From Isoetes taiwanensis (lineage: Eukaryota > Streptophyta > Lycopodiopsida > Isoetales > Isoetaceae): DNA of 64,000 nt. The stretch lies in assembly GCA_021234155.1 (NCBI GenBank), contig JAJEKV010000064.1, forward strand, positions 188,001 through 252,000, in the 5' to 3' direction. A program made the translations under genes and the position numbers. The notes under the pieces are model-generated. The model was not told the DNA's origin. It worked only from the letters and a program-made list of their open reading frames with translations, and searched no databases. Below are positions 34,423-45,420 of this stretch, piece after piece; position 1 is the first letter of the stretch; each line of letters begins with the position of its first letter.

Positions 34423-34569
34423 AAACTTTTGTTGTAAATAATTAAAAATTTTGTAATATAGAGCAATTTTGTCTACTTTGATGACATAAACTTGACTAAT
34501 TAGAGCAAATTAATAAGTTTTAGCTTTTATTTCAGTAAAATAGGACATTTGGGAGCCGAGAGACATGAT

Positions 34570-34636
34570 GTCTCACAGCTCGCGCCTCGTCGCGAAACAA
34601 AAAGTTAGGATTGAAGCGAGGCGCAAGCTGTGAGAC
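34570..34636 (+). repeat. 67-nt hairpin, element 3, copy 3
   Basis: GTCTCACAGCT/AGCTGTGAGAC arms, C/A mismatch, then an eight-base-pair GCGCCTCG/CGAGGCGC stem. It lies 147 bp downstream of the ORF-A stop. Confidence 0.9.
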
Positions 34637-34768
34637 CTCGCCCAAACTTGACCAAAACAGCTCCAAATCGACCAAATAAGGGGTCGATTCTGCCTAATTT
34701 GATGAGCCCATCACCCTTACACCATTAGTTTACCCAAATTGGACACCTTTAATCGAAATGGGACTGAT

Positions 34769-34836
34769 GTCTCACAAATCGCCATGCCGTCATAAAACAA
34801 AAAGTTAGGATTGAAGCGAGGCGCAAGCTGTGAGAC
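34769..34836 (+). repeat. Hairpin, element 3, copy 4 (left arm partly decayed)
   Basis: Left GTCTCACA is kept, the rest of that arm has drifted; the right arm AGGCGCAAGCTGTGAGAC is intact. Spacing from copy 3 is 199 bp, matching 198 bp in element 2. Confidence 0.8.
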
Positions 34837-35026
34837 CTCTTACCAATTCTTCACCAGGACTTGTTAAAGTCACCTTCAACCTACTGCATAGCATCTTTTA
34901 GGTAACCTAGCCTTGTTCAAGCATCTCCTATAGTCCTCAAACTCCTATTTTGACCTCAGATAGGCTAGAATTACCCAACCCTAGGAAATTTTCAAGTCAT
35001 CCAAAAATTAGGGTTTTCCCCTTTTC

Positions 35027-35035
35027 TATAAATAG
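35027..35035 (+). promoter_or_regulatory. TATA box upstream of ORF-B
   Basis: TATAAATAG after TTTTC, 122 bp before the ATG at 35149. Identical to the box before ORF-A. Confidence 0.6.
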
Positions 35036-35148
35036 ACCCCTCACTTCTCAGAAAGCACCCTACAAATCTGCTCCTGCCCTTCTAGCCGATTTCCCAACTC
35101 CCTGAGGCGCTCTTGCAACCGTTTGTTACCCTCTTCTGCAATTAATCA

Positions 35149-36622
35149 ATGGCAACTTCTGATTTCCAGAGATGGTACAGCGCCAGCGCTCATGCTGCTG
35201 AGGCCGACGTCGACCAAATCTTCCAGATCTTCAGGAAGGAGGTAGACGTCCAAGCAACCTTGCACGCGACCCCAGCTTATAGTAGAGTCCTGACTGAGTT
35301 TCAAGCTAGGGTAGAACCAGCGCTAGTGCAACTCCCCCCTTGTGTAGGATATTTTGTTCCTAGACAGTCCCTGCAGGCAGCATTAGACGATGTCCCGAGC
35401 ATCGCCAAATACCTCACAAACAAAGCGCACCGCACACCTGAGCCAATGGTCCTAACTGTCAACAGGACCAAGTACTTCTCTTTCAACACCGCCACGGCAA
35501 TCTTTCTCACCCACCGCGTCGAGAACATCGGGGGAAACCTCCATTCCCCATGGACGTAGATCCATTAGCCGTGCTTGTGAGAACAACGGCTCCTCACACA
35601 AAGACTGAACGGGAGCAGAAGGGAAGGAAGAAGACTTCGGATGAACAGAACTCAGGAGGAGGAGGAAGAAGATGTTGAGCTCGACCTAGCGAGGAGCAAA
35701 TGACAAGCGGAGCGAGAGTGGCAAGACTTCGAAGAAGCCGGCAGACTCTCGTGAGTCGCGCCACCCCGGGTTAGGCATCACAAGCCTAGCTCCCATTATA
35801 ATCGAAGGTGAGGAGTTTCTGCTCCTAAGCGACATTCAAAACCTCCCGAGTGCGAGGAAAGGGAATACCGACCGAAGAGTTGCTGCACCAACTCCGAAGA
35901 ACGGACTTGGACGACTTCATCGCGTCAGGAGAGTCCCGACTTCCCCCCAAGTAAGGGAAGCCGACACTTACGGGAGAGTTTACCTCCGACATCCAAGCCT
36001 ACAAACAACATCAGGCAGATCATGGAGGCGGCATAAGGCCGAGAACAAGCTACCGACGGAGGAAGAGTTCCTTGCTCTCCAGAAACGATGGGGATCCGTT
36101 ATGCGACCTCAAACATCCTAACGGCAAGCTCGGCCCAGCAAAGACCTCCCCGGATAGACAGCGACCGACCTCGGAGGGCTTCAAAGAATGATCAATGACT
36201 ACAGGAGCTCACCACCTGGAGGTTGATGATTTCGAAGCGCATTAACCGAGCCGGATACCGCGGTAGCCGAGACCCATCTCGCAAATCCACAAATTACGCT
36301 TATTACCGCCATTGCTGATGGATGGAAGAATAGCGGTTATCCACCGCAAATTCACCCCCGCAGGCGAGGAAGGAGTATCGCTGATTGCACTCTCGTGATT
36401 CTACAGGCATGCACGGTTACCCCTAACACCGAAAGTATGCAATCCTCGTGAAAAGAGCGGTAGCACTCGACGCCTTCGACTTCGCCATACCTTACAAAGC
36501 GGCGGCAAGACCTGCCGGATGGCAGCCTTTATACCTCCCACCGCAGAATAGAAGATTTAGCAAGAGCATTACAGGTGGATCTCCACTAATGTCCTTAGGA
36601 ACTTGGGCCATTCAAAGGGAAC
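35149..36622 (+). CDS. ORF-B: unrecognised protein between histone-like ORF and gag
   Basis: The first 136 residues (35149-35559) are intact from MATSDFQRWYSASAHAAEAD and are rich in short helices; after a frame change the translation continues with DPLAVLVRTTAPHTKTE, a Lys-rich and then acidic stretch, and further open segments to about 36622. I do not recognise any domain. It has its own TATA box and a good start context (TCAATGG). A splice-like acceptor (TATGCAG) at 36862, just before gag, allows the idea that ORF-B is spliced to gag. It could be an accessory protein acting with ORF-A or an extended gag N-terminus. Confidence 0.5.
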
Positions 36623-36862
36623 AGCCCAAGTGAAAAAGTTCCCGGAGGATAATCCATCTTACCCAATCAACAATGTAAATGATTAGCAGTAGTTGCAAGT
36701 TCTTGTATTAGTGTAATATAAAATATAAATATAACATTCTCTTGCACTATAAATGTTTTTGTGATATATTTTGTGTCCCCTCAACCATGCCAACAAACAT
36801 AAATAAAGCAAGAAAGCAAGGAAAACTAACCATGTAGATATGAACCACTTGTGTATGCAGCT

Positions 36863-37764
36863 AGAGGCCTGAGCGCAGGAGAACGACAACTGCGGGAACT
36901 TACAGGGGAACAGAGCCCGCCCAGGCCACGCCCGGCAAGAAACCTGCTTGAAGAATTTGGACAAATGACCCCAGAAGAAGAAATATCGCAAATGAGGACG
37001 GACCTCGAGCAGATAAAGGCTTTGCTAGCCGCACAAGCAGGAGCAGGTTCGGTGGGTAACGCTCAACTGCCGCAAGCATCAGCTCGGAGAACAGGTAGAG
37101 ACAAGAAGAGGAGCAAGAGAGGAAGGTCCCCCAGCTCGGACTCCTCCGACTCAAGCTCAGATTCAGACTCCGATTCTGAGGAAGAAGAAGAGCAGAACCA
37201 AGTCCGAAAGCGCATCGAAAAGGCGTAGGAACCACCCGGAGGGACGACAAAGGGACACAAGAACCTCTGACTACCAGAAGAAAGTAGACTCTGCATTGGG
37301 AAATGTTTGGAAGGCCAGGAAGCTCGAGCAATTCTCAGGCGAGAACAGGTCAGGCATGGAAGCAGAGGCTTGGCTTGACGAGATGAGCGAATACGGCAAT
37401 GCCTATGGTATGAAGGATAAGGATAAAGGCAGGGTGGCAACAAATAACCCGGGGAGCAAAGACGCATTTGTGGAAGGGCTATGCCAAGGCTCATGGCTTA
37501 AGCAGGGATGCTTGCAGGTTCAAGAAGTTTGCTAAAGCCTTCAAGCGCCATTATGTCCCAAGAGAGCACAAGTCCAGTATGATGCAGCAGTTCTACAGGT
37601 TGCAGCAAGGCAACAAGTCAGTACAGAAATACACAGAGGAATTTATGAGGCTAAGGCTGTATGTGCCAAAGTTAGGAGAGAAGCACGCAGTGGAAAGCTA
37701 CATTGAAGGTCTGAATGAGGAGATCCGCAAGCTTGTAAGGGCAATAAACCCAAGAACGATTTAG
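36863..37764 (+). pseudogene. Element 3 gag
   Basis: The first stretch (to 37228) has a coiled-coil-like part (EEEISQMRTDLEQIKALLAA) and then a Ser/Asp/Glu-rich tail. After frame changes, 37296-37764 carries the Gag core: ARKLEQFSGENRSGMEAEAW, FKRHYVPREHKSSMMQQF, RLQQGNKSVQKYTEEF. The beginning follows a splice-like acceptor and has no ATG in frame, so the start is uncertain. Confidence 0.8.
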
Positions 37765-38610
37765 AGCGAGTCCAAGGCAATAAGTTTGCAAGGAAAAGGA
37801 CCTCGTAGAATAGTAGGGGGAGGCAGCAGCATTACCAAGATAAAGGCAAAGGCGTGAGGCGCGCTTCAGCCCGAGAACGGCCAGCCCAGTGACCAGCCCA
37901 GAGCCCCATATAGTGGCAATCAAGGGAAGCAGCAGGAGAAGAAGCAGGTATCTTTCAAAGACAAACAGGAAGGGTCAAACTACTCCAAAGCAGTGCGATC
38001 CTTTCTGCAGGCCATGCCCAAGGAAAAGAGACAGGAGTGCATAGAAAAGCAGCTTTGCTTCCGTGTGTTTCCAGCCAAAGCCATAGAACAAATGAATCGC
38101 CCATATGTCATGAGTGCAAATACTAGCAGAGTTGGGAGATTGGGACACTTTGACCGACGATCGGCGGCGGGAGGCCCGCGACTACATTCAGGGTGAGTGT
38201 CATATCTTTGCCGCAATAGATACAGAGCAAGCAGAGAGCCAGTATAAAGTAATTTCCACAGTGGGAAAGGCCAAGGCCAAGTCATTTATAGTCCTAATAG
38301 ATTCGGGAAGTAGCCATAACTTTGCATCTCCCAGAATGGTTCAAATGTTGAAGTTGAAACCATTAAAGTCAAAGCCAAGGCCCGCTTGTCTTAGCAAGTG
38401 GAGCAAAGAAAGGCGGCGGGCGTGTAAAAAGAATCAACTTTGACATCGACTTGCCGGGGATTAAGATCCAGATGGGGGCGGAGGTAATGGGCATCGGCAA
38501 GTACGACTTGATAATAGGTATGGAGTACCTTGGACCAGCAGGGGCCATTATTGATTGTGGAAAGCGGAAGGTGACCTTCCCAACACCCGACGGCAAGATC
38601 ATTGAGATAA
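37765..38610 (+). pseudogene. Element 3 zinc-knuckle region and aspartic protease
   Basis: A knuckle-like segment near 38050-38110 (LCF, then a C and H pattern) is frame-damaged. The protease follows: FIVLIDSGSSHNFAS near 38285-38330 contains the catalytic D-S-G triad. The downstream GMEYLGPAGAIIDC segment near 38517-38560 is the flap and second-half region of gypsy proteases. It cleaves the polyprotein. Confidence 0.8.
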
Positions 38611-38699
38611 TGTAAAGAAGTTGTTCCCATCATGCGCAGTATGTCTTCTAAACGGTCGCTCAAGTGCATCAAGAGTGAGCGTAGCATACATCTTCAAGC

Positions 38700-40130
38700 T
38701 TGAGATTAGCGAGCCGGAATTGGAAGGAAGCAAAGAAGACAAGATGCTCGCCAAGTTGCCGGTGGCAAATAGCTAAGTTGATCACGGAGTTCCACGATCT
38801 CTTTCCAGATGAGATCAAGCAGCTCCCTCCTTATAGGGGAGTCGAGTGCGAGATAGCACTCGAACCAGGAACAAAGCCCACAAGCAAGGCTCCATATAGA
38901 ATGACAACGCAGGAATTGTCGGAGCTAAAGAAGCGAGCTAGGAGCTGCCGACCTAGGTTTCATTAGACCTAGTGTCTCACCGCTCGGAGCCCCCATTCTT
39001 TTGTCAAGAAGAAGGATGGATCTTTGAGGATGTGCATAGACTATAGACAGCTTGAATAAGCACACCATTAAGAACAAGTATGCGCTCCCAAGATCGAGAT
39101 GACTTGATGGATCAGCTTCAAGGAGCAAAGATCTTCTCCAAAATTGACTTAAGGTCGCTTATCATCGATAAGGATAAAGGAGGAGGATATCCACAAGACC
39201 GCCTTCGGGACGCTTGTATGGGCATTACGAAGTTCACAAAGTGATGCCTTTCGCTTATCAAATGCTCCCGCAACGCTCATGAGGCTCATGAACGATATCT
39301 TCGTGGAGTTCCCCGGACACCTTTGTGATTGTTTTCTTTGATGACATTTTGGTGTATAGCAGATCCCTTGAAGGGCACGCGGCAACACTTGAGAAGGGTG
39401 CTAGAGAAGTTGAGAAGACACCGGTTATGCGCCAAGTTGTCGGTGCCACCATAATGAGAAGGTGGAATACCTTGGTCATGTGATCTCGCAGAAGGCATCT
39501 CGACGGACCCCGCCAAGATTGAAGCGGTGATTCGATTGGCGGCACCAAGAATGTGCACGCAGGTCAAGTTTTCTCGGTCTAGCGGTACTACAGAAGTTCA
39601 AAGAACTTTGCTAAGATAGCAGCCCGTTAATGCACCCTACGAGGCGAGAAGGTGAAAGATTGGGTAGAGCATTGGCACAAGAAAGCCCAAAAGGGGTTTG
39701 AATTGTTGAAGGAAGCTTTAACAACAGCCCCAGTCTTAACCCTGCCGGACCCGGAGAAGGATAAGCTTGTAGCAACAGATGCGAGTAAGATAGCTACAAA
39801 AAGTGCTTATGCAAGAAGAACGGTGGTAGCGTATGATTCCGTGAAGATGAACGACGCCGAGACGCCACCCCCAACGCACGATCGAGAGTTGCTTTGCAGT
39901 TGTCAGGGCATTAAGAATATGGAGGCACTACCTCTTGGGAAGGAAGTTCCAATTGGATACCGACCATCAGAGCCTCCAATATGTATTCACGCAACCACAC
40001 CTCAATCTGAGGCAGCGGAGATGGATGGAGTTCCTCGAAGAATATGACTTTGATATAGTCTACAAGCCGGGGAAGCTCAATGTGGTAGCAGATGCGCTTT
40101 CAAGGCACCCCCTGACAACTAGAGTGCATT
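38700..40130 (+). pseudogene. Element 3 reverse transcriptase and RNase H
   Basis: RT begins with ELKQLPPYRGVE-like text (as EIKQLPPYRGVECEIALEPG) near 38810, followed by KKDGSLRMCIDYRQL near 39010 and the catalytic FFDDILVYSRS near 39337-39370. RNase H follows with KAQKGFELLKEALTTAPVL near 39685, the ATDAS motif near 39775, HDREL and [10 protein letters not shown] near 39955, ending [10 protein letters not shown] near 40085. Many short indels break the frame between 38930 and 39650. The domain order is complete, so the ancestor was autonomous. Confidence 0.9.
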
Positions 40131-41570
40131 GCAACGCAATTTCAACGCTCTCCAGCGACTTTGGTAAGAAGATTGAAGAGTCCTTGCCAATGGATGTGGA
40201 TTTCGGGGAAGTATGGGTAAGCCTCTCTAAGGAGGCTAGAACAGATAAAGAACGGGAGGCCTTCAAGCATTATAAGAAGGAAGGCAACCTGTTATACCAT
40301 AAGAACAAGTTGTGCGTACCCGAATCATCAGGTGTAAGGAAGTTGATCCTCCATGACACGCACAACAGCCCAATAGCCGGCCATGCGGATTCATGAAAAC
40401 ATATTTCAAAGTCGCAGCGGCTATTATTGGCCAGAATGAAGAAGCAAATAGCTCGCTACATCAAGGAATGTCACTATGCCGCCAGACGGCGCGAGCAGCG
40501 GCAATTCCGGGGGCATTAGAGCCGTTAGCGAGTACAAACGCTAAGTGGGAGGTAATCAGCATGGATTTCATCACAGGACTCCCAAGAACAAATGAGAGGC
40601 AAGGATGCCTTGATGGTAGTGGTCGACAAGTTGTCAAAGATGGCACATTTTGTGCCTTGCGACCACGAGATACAGCTATGGATACAAAGAAAGCTCTTCA
40701 CCAAAGAGATCTTCGTGCTTCATGGCATGCCAAGGGAGATTATCTCCGGCAGAGATCCGGTTCATGAGTGCCTTTTGGCAAGACCTCTTTCGCGACGATT
40801 CGCACCAAGCTATCCATGAGCACGCTACAGATCATCCTCAGACGGATGGCCAAACGGAGCGGACCAACAGGATCTTAGAAGACATGCTACGAAACTATGT
40901 CTGGAATAAGCAAAGTATGTGGGAAGAATTCATTCACTTGGTGGAGTTTGCATACAATAGCACCAAGCAGGAATCGTCCCAGATGTCGCCATTTATGATC
41001 AATTATGGCTATCGTTTAACTCCGCACACTAATTTGGCACAACCCCGTCAAAAGTAGAAGTTTCGCAGCAGATGTTGGCCGATATGCAGCAGCTCGTGGA
41101 AGAAGTTCGAGGTTATCTGCTAGCAGCAAGAAGTCGTCAGAAGAGCATCGCCGACAAGCATCGAACAGTCAGAGAGTTCAAAGTTGGAGATGATGTTTGG
41201 CTCAAGATCAAGGTAAAGCAGGCGAAGCTCAGGATTGGGAATTGCAAGAAGCTTGCTCCAAGGTGGGCTGGACCCTTCAGAATAATCAAGAGAGTAGGTA
41301 ATCAATCCTACAAGTTGGAATTGCCAGCACACCTAAAGATTCATAAGGTCTTCCACGTGAGTTTGTTGAAGAAGCATACTCCAAACCCAGACGAAGTCTT
41401 GGACACTCCAACGTTGTTGGAAATGACGGAGGAGCAGCTGGAAATAGTTCCAGAAATGATTCTTGATAGAGCTTTTAAGAAGACAAGGAGGTCCGAATTC
41501 CTCCAGTATTTGGTCAAGTGGAAACACTTACCAGTGGAAGACGCCACGCGGGGTACTTAAGAAAGATTTA
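40131..41570 (+). pseudogene. Element 3 integrase with GPY/F module and chromodomain
   Basis: The zinc-binding part has [11 protein letters not shown] and, after a frame break, KECHYCRQTARA. The core has the first Asp in ISMDFITGLP, the second near 40750 (frame-damaged) and the Glu in HPQTDGQTERTNR. The AYNSTKQESSQMSPF block follows. Then come VGDDVWLKIK, APRWAGPFRIIKRVGNQSYK (GPY/F) and FHVSLLKKHTP. The chromodomain (about 41455-41560) contains FLQYLVKWKHLPVEDATR and stops at 41560, where an aromatic residue would be expected. The chromodomain directs integration to marked chromatin in this group. Confidence 0.9.
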
Positions 41571-41639
41571 GTAAAGCAGTACCCACAATTTATGGAGCAA
41601 TGGGACGGCAAGGTCATCTCCGAAGAAATCGGCTCAGGC

Positions 41640-42521
41640 ATGTCGATTTGTGTAGGTTAATTCTTGTATAGATTAATCTACGCATGCAACCCATGCTTGG
41701 TATGGATCGCATGCGTTGTTACCGATGATGAGACCACTACGGTGATCTCTAGGGCGTGGTGTAATGTCAATGTAGGCATGACCGCGTTTCCGCTTGGGCG
41801 AGTGGAAGGTAGATTAGAAAGTCTACTTCTGTCCCACGGAAGTAGACGACCTCGAGAGAAAAGAGGTCATTAAGGAATGCATTGATAGGGAAAGCACCTT
41901 TAGCCCCATATATGTTTTGATAGGAGGAATCCATCCTTCACGCCCCCCACGCGAGAAGGATATCCTCCACGCTGGGCAACTAGAGGTGTAGGCATGAGTG
42001 GCATATAGGCATATAGGCGCTATCTCCACGGCCATTATGGAAGATTCATCCTCTTCCTACGCCGGGAGATTAGCCATGCATTCATGTAGATAGGTGGGTT
42101 GGTCACCATATAACCAAAATTTATTAAAAAATTAAAACGGTACTAACGTAGTGTCGACTGCCGCAGCCGAGAGAGCCCCGAGGGCAAGGAGGTCGAAGAA
42201 AGACTTGCAACACAAGTTTTGTTGGAATGTGTTGCAAGGAATGAAGAGTACCTCGGACAATAATTATAGATATGAAATGTTGAAATTTTGTCTAACTTAA
42301 GATAGTGAATAACTTGTTAATGGTGTTATGAATTGATAAGTATTTCATAATATAATGACGAATAATGTTCTAAAAAATAATTACCTTAGAGTAATCGTGA
42401 TAAATGTATAAAGATTATATTGTAGGCATCACGCTGATTGCAGGTTGCGCGTGTTAGGAAGATCCCAAGGCGGGGAGACCCACGATGTTTGCGGACAAAG
42501 ATCATTTCAAGGTGGGGAGAA
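41640..42521 (+). other. Element 3 3' non-coding region
   Basis: Shared with 20320-21466 of element 2. It holds the hairpin at 42204-42237 (arms CTTGCAACACA/TGTGTTGCAAG) and ends in the polypurine tract AAGGTGGGGAGAA just before the 3' LTR. Conservation in the pol-less element 2 suggests a cis-acting role, for example packaging or priming. Confidence 0.8.
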
Positions 42522-44095
42522 TGTGACGTTCCAAAGACAAGATATACGCCCCGGGACGCACATTGTATCGCCACGCCACGCCAGCACGCCACCCCGATTG
42601 ACGGTAACGCCAACGGATAGCCGGTGTAAGTAGCCCTAGGGGGCAACTTACTAGGAGTGTTCATATATTATTAATGTGCACATGTGCACATTAATGAGGG
42701 CACACCTTTCCATGTTGGCATATTTTGCCACCTAGCCACTAAAGGCAAGTGGGGCCTTTCCAATTATCCCACATGCCAAATTGGGTAATTGGAAACCCTA
42801 GCCTAAACCCCCATGTCTATTTAGGGTAGGAAAACCCTAGCTTGCTAGTTTTCGCCCCTTAGGGTTTTAGAGCTCGGTTTTGGCTGCCCCAGAGCCAAAA
42901 CCGCCTCCCGACGCACGCCCCAAGCCGAATTGCGCCATCGGTTTCCCACAGATTGATCAGCTCCAAAGCAGGATGGTTGAACTCGTGTCGAGGAGCCACT
43001 CAAGGATCAGGTATTTGGTCAATTTAATAGCTTAAACCGTCTTCTAGTCATAGAATCAAGAGGTTTAGACTATTAAATTGCCCATAGTAGCTATCTAGAT
43101 CTTAGATCTCGGACACTAACTAAAGAACCTAACTCTATGATTAGATCTAGTTCTTTAGCTCTTTCACGGATATATTTGGATGATGTATTTACGTGAACTC
43201 CTTGTATTGGGAAGGGGGTAGAGGCCCTAAAGCTTGTAGTTGATGCTCCTAGAGTAGCCTCCCAGCACACCGTGAGATTCGGCCTGTGGTACAAGAGCCA
43301 CACCTGGTTGTGGGTGAAGGGGCCAGACTGGCTAAGAAGGAGATTCATGTCCTGATTCTTGAACGATCCCCCGGTGTGTAAAGCCTCACAGGGATCATTG
43401 TGACTAGGTCTGATGGCTTACCACCGAAAGGGTAAGGCATGGGCTCGACAAGTGAAGTGGTGTACACTTTCCAAAGGTTCGATCGAATACAGGCAAAGGG
43501 CCCTCTAGTCACCTTGAGTTAGCATGTAGATCTCTGGAGGGAGTGATCCCTACCTGCCCCATCGGAACTGGGAGGATGAGACCCAGGAATAGCCCCTTCG
43601 GCTATGCATCCGGCGGGCTACAGTCAGGTCCCGACACTTTTCAACCTACTCTGCAAAGTGTGCACAGGAGGGGCGGATGGAGTGGACAACCTAATGCCAT
43701 GTTCTTATGCCAGCCAAATCCATTGCCATGAATTCCGGCCCCCGAACGAACTCTGGAGACCCAAGCCGTCAGTCATCCTTTGAGTCTGAGCCTTGGGTAG
43801 AATCCCCTATGTGATGTGCTGATCTTTGTCTATGCAGATATGAGGAGGACCATCCTTCGAGATGGTCACAGGATGTTGATGTATGTGCTACTGACATGTA
43901 TGTTTACGCTTCCGCAGCTAGGTAGGCCCTGAGGGAGACGGGGTAGAATGACACCTTCACTCTTCCCACCGGAGACTGGAATTACGGGTGCAAAGATATG
44001 TGGAGGGCCTTGTATCGCGATGGAGCTGGTGTGGGGAAGAACTCCTCGCTTGTATACGGTGAGTGCACCGTGATCTCGCAGTAGGGGACGCCACA
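42522..44095 (+). repeat. Element 3, 3' LTR
   Basis: About 1574 bp, partner of 30979-32538. Ends GACGCCACA and is followed by CCAGG, resuming the LINE. Confidence 0.9.
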
Positions 44096-44229
44096 CCAGG
44101 GGCATCGTGCCGCGTGCCGCCGTGGAGGGGGGCGGATTGAGGCCTTCCACCACTGCAGCACATCCATCAGGGTCCCGTGAGCAGGCTGCCCAAGTTATTC
44201 CAACCACAGCAGCGTCCTCAGGCACTCAG

Positions 44230-45420
44230 ATGGGTCCACAGCCGCAGTCAGCATAGGGAAAGTGTCTTCGCATTCTTTCCTGGAATTGTAGGGGCTTCCC
44301 GTGGGCGTAAGGGCGCGGGCTTGAATGGGATCGCGACAGACATGGACATCGTCTTCCTGCAGGAGACATGGGAGTATGAAGGGCATCGATTGCCAGACAT
44401 TCGAGGATATCAGCATTTCTCACTTACTAATGAGCGCCATGGCAGACGCGGGTACGGTGGAGTGGCTTGCTACTTTAGGGATGCCTTAGCATGCAAGATC
44501 ACACTTCAGAAGTCTGATGCATTTAATCGCTACATGTGGGTAATGGTATTAGAGCCTGGTCATGTCCCATTGTTTCTTGCTAGCTGCTACATTCCCCATG
44601 CAGGCTCTAAGGTCTACTGGTACATGATGCGGAATTACGGATGTCCGTGATGCAGATAGGGATCTCGTATGATGACATAGACCGCTATAGACAGCAGGGA
44701 CATGTGTTTTTGCTTGGAGATTTCAATGCTCGTACGGCGCAGTTGCAGTCGGTGACCTTCCAAGGTGACGATAATGCTGATCCGCTTTGGCTTGAGACAG
44801 CCGCTATTCAGCATACACGGCACTCCCAGGATATGGTGGCTAGACCATTTGGCAGGCAGCTGGTCCAGCTCTGCCAGGTTTTTGACATGGTAATTTGTAA
44901 TGGTATGCAGCGATGGCCACACTCAGGGGGTGTTACTTGCAGGAGTGATAGGCGTGATGGGGAGCTAGTGTGTTGGATTACCTTCTCGCCCCCCGTGCGC
45001 ACTTGACATGGTTACACACTTCTCCATTGGCACAAGCACAGGGGATGAGGAGGCTTTGTCAGATCATTACCCGCTTTATGTCACGCTGAATTGGGAGCAC
45101 TCAATAGTGGAGACACCGCAAAGGGGGCATGGAGGGTTACCGTACATCCCACGCTATCAGAAGCAGGGACAGTATGAATCTGTGTTGGTGCGGGAGTTAC
45201 AGGGGTTTGATAGCTTCTACACACTGCAAGACAGGTGTGCATGGCTGGTGAGGGCGCTGCTTGCAGCTGCTGAGGCTTCCTTTGCAGTGAAGGGCCCTCC
45301 AAGGAGGGACACCGCACATTTTCCTGAGAACCCGTGGTTTGATGCTGATTGCAAGGCTCTAAAGAGCCGGGGCTGGCGCTTTGGTAATAGATCCACGCTA
45401 GGCCACAGCCCTGCAAGACT
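44230..45420 (+). pseudogene. LINE ORF2, APE-type endonuclease
   Basis: The target-nicking domain of the LINE. It starts near 44270 with RILSWNCRGLP, has the catalytic-site block VFLQETWEYEGH near 44350, GYGGVACYFRDAL near 44455, FLLGDFNART near 44705 and, after a frame break, LSDHYPLYVTL near 45057 (the SDH motif). Blocks are in the right order, with two or three frame breaks. Confidence 0.85.

Larger units (their letters stand above)
30979..44095 (+). mobile_element. Element 3: 13.1-kb Ty3/gypsy chromovirus with histone-like ORF-A and ORF-B ahead of gag
   Basis: LTRs at 30979-32538 and 42522-44095 start TGTGACG and end GACGTCACA/GACGCCACA. An intact tRNA-Met primer site (TGGTATCAGAGC) follows the 5' LTR, and the polypurine tract precedes the 3' LTR. 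Order inside: hairpin pair, TATA box, ORF-A (CENH3-like histone), hairpin pair, TATA box, ORF-B, gag, protease, RT, RNase H, integrase, chromodomain, 3' hairpin. All pol domains are recognisable but carry small indels. Two extra ORFs before gag are unusual for a chromovirus; Ogre elements of the Tat lineage also have an ORF there, but they lack a chromodomain. Confidence 0.92.

Noticed and set aside
41333-41547. Minus-strand ORFs opposite the integrase
   Set aside because: Shadows of the GPY/F and chromodomain coding strand.
30979-44095. Endogenous retrovirus or pararetrovirus
   Set aside because: Gag-pol order, chromodomain and tRNA-Met primer site fit a plant chromovirus; no envelope or movement protein was seen.
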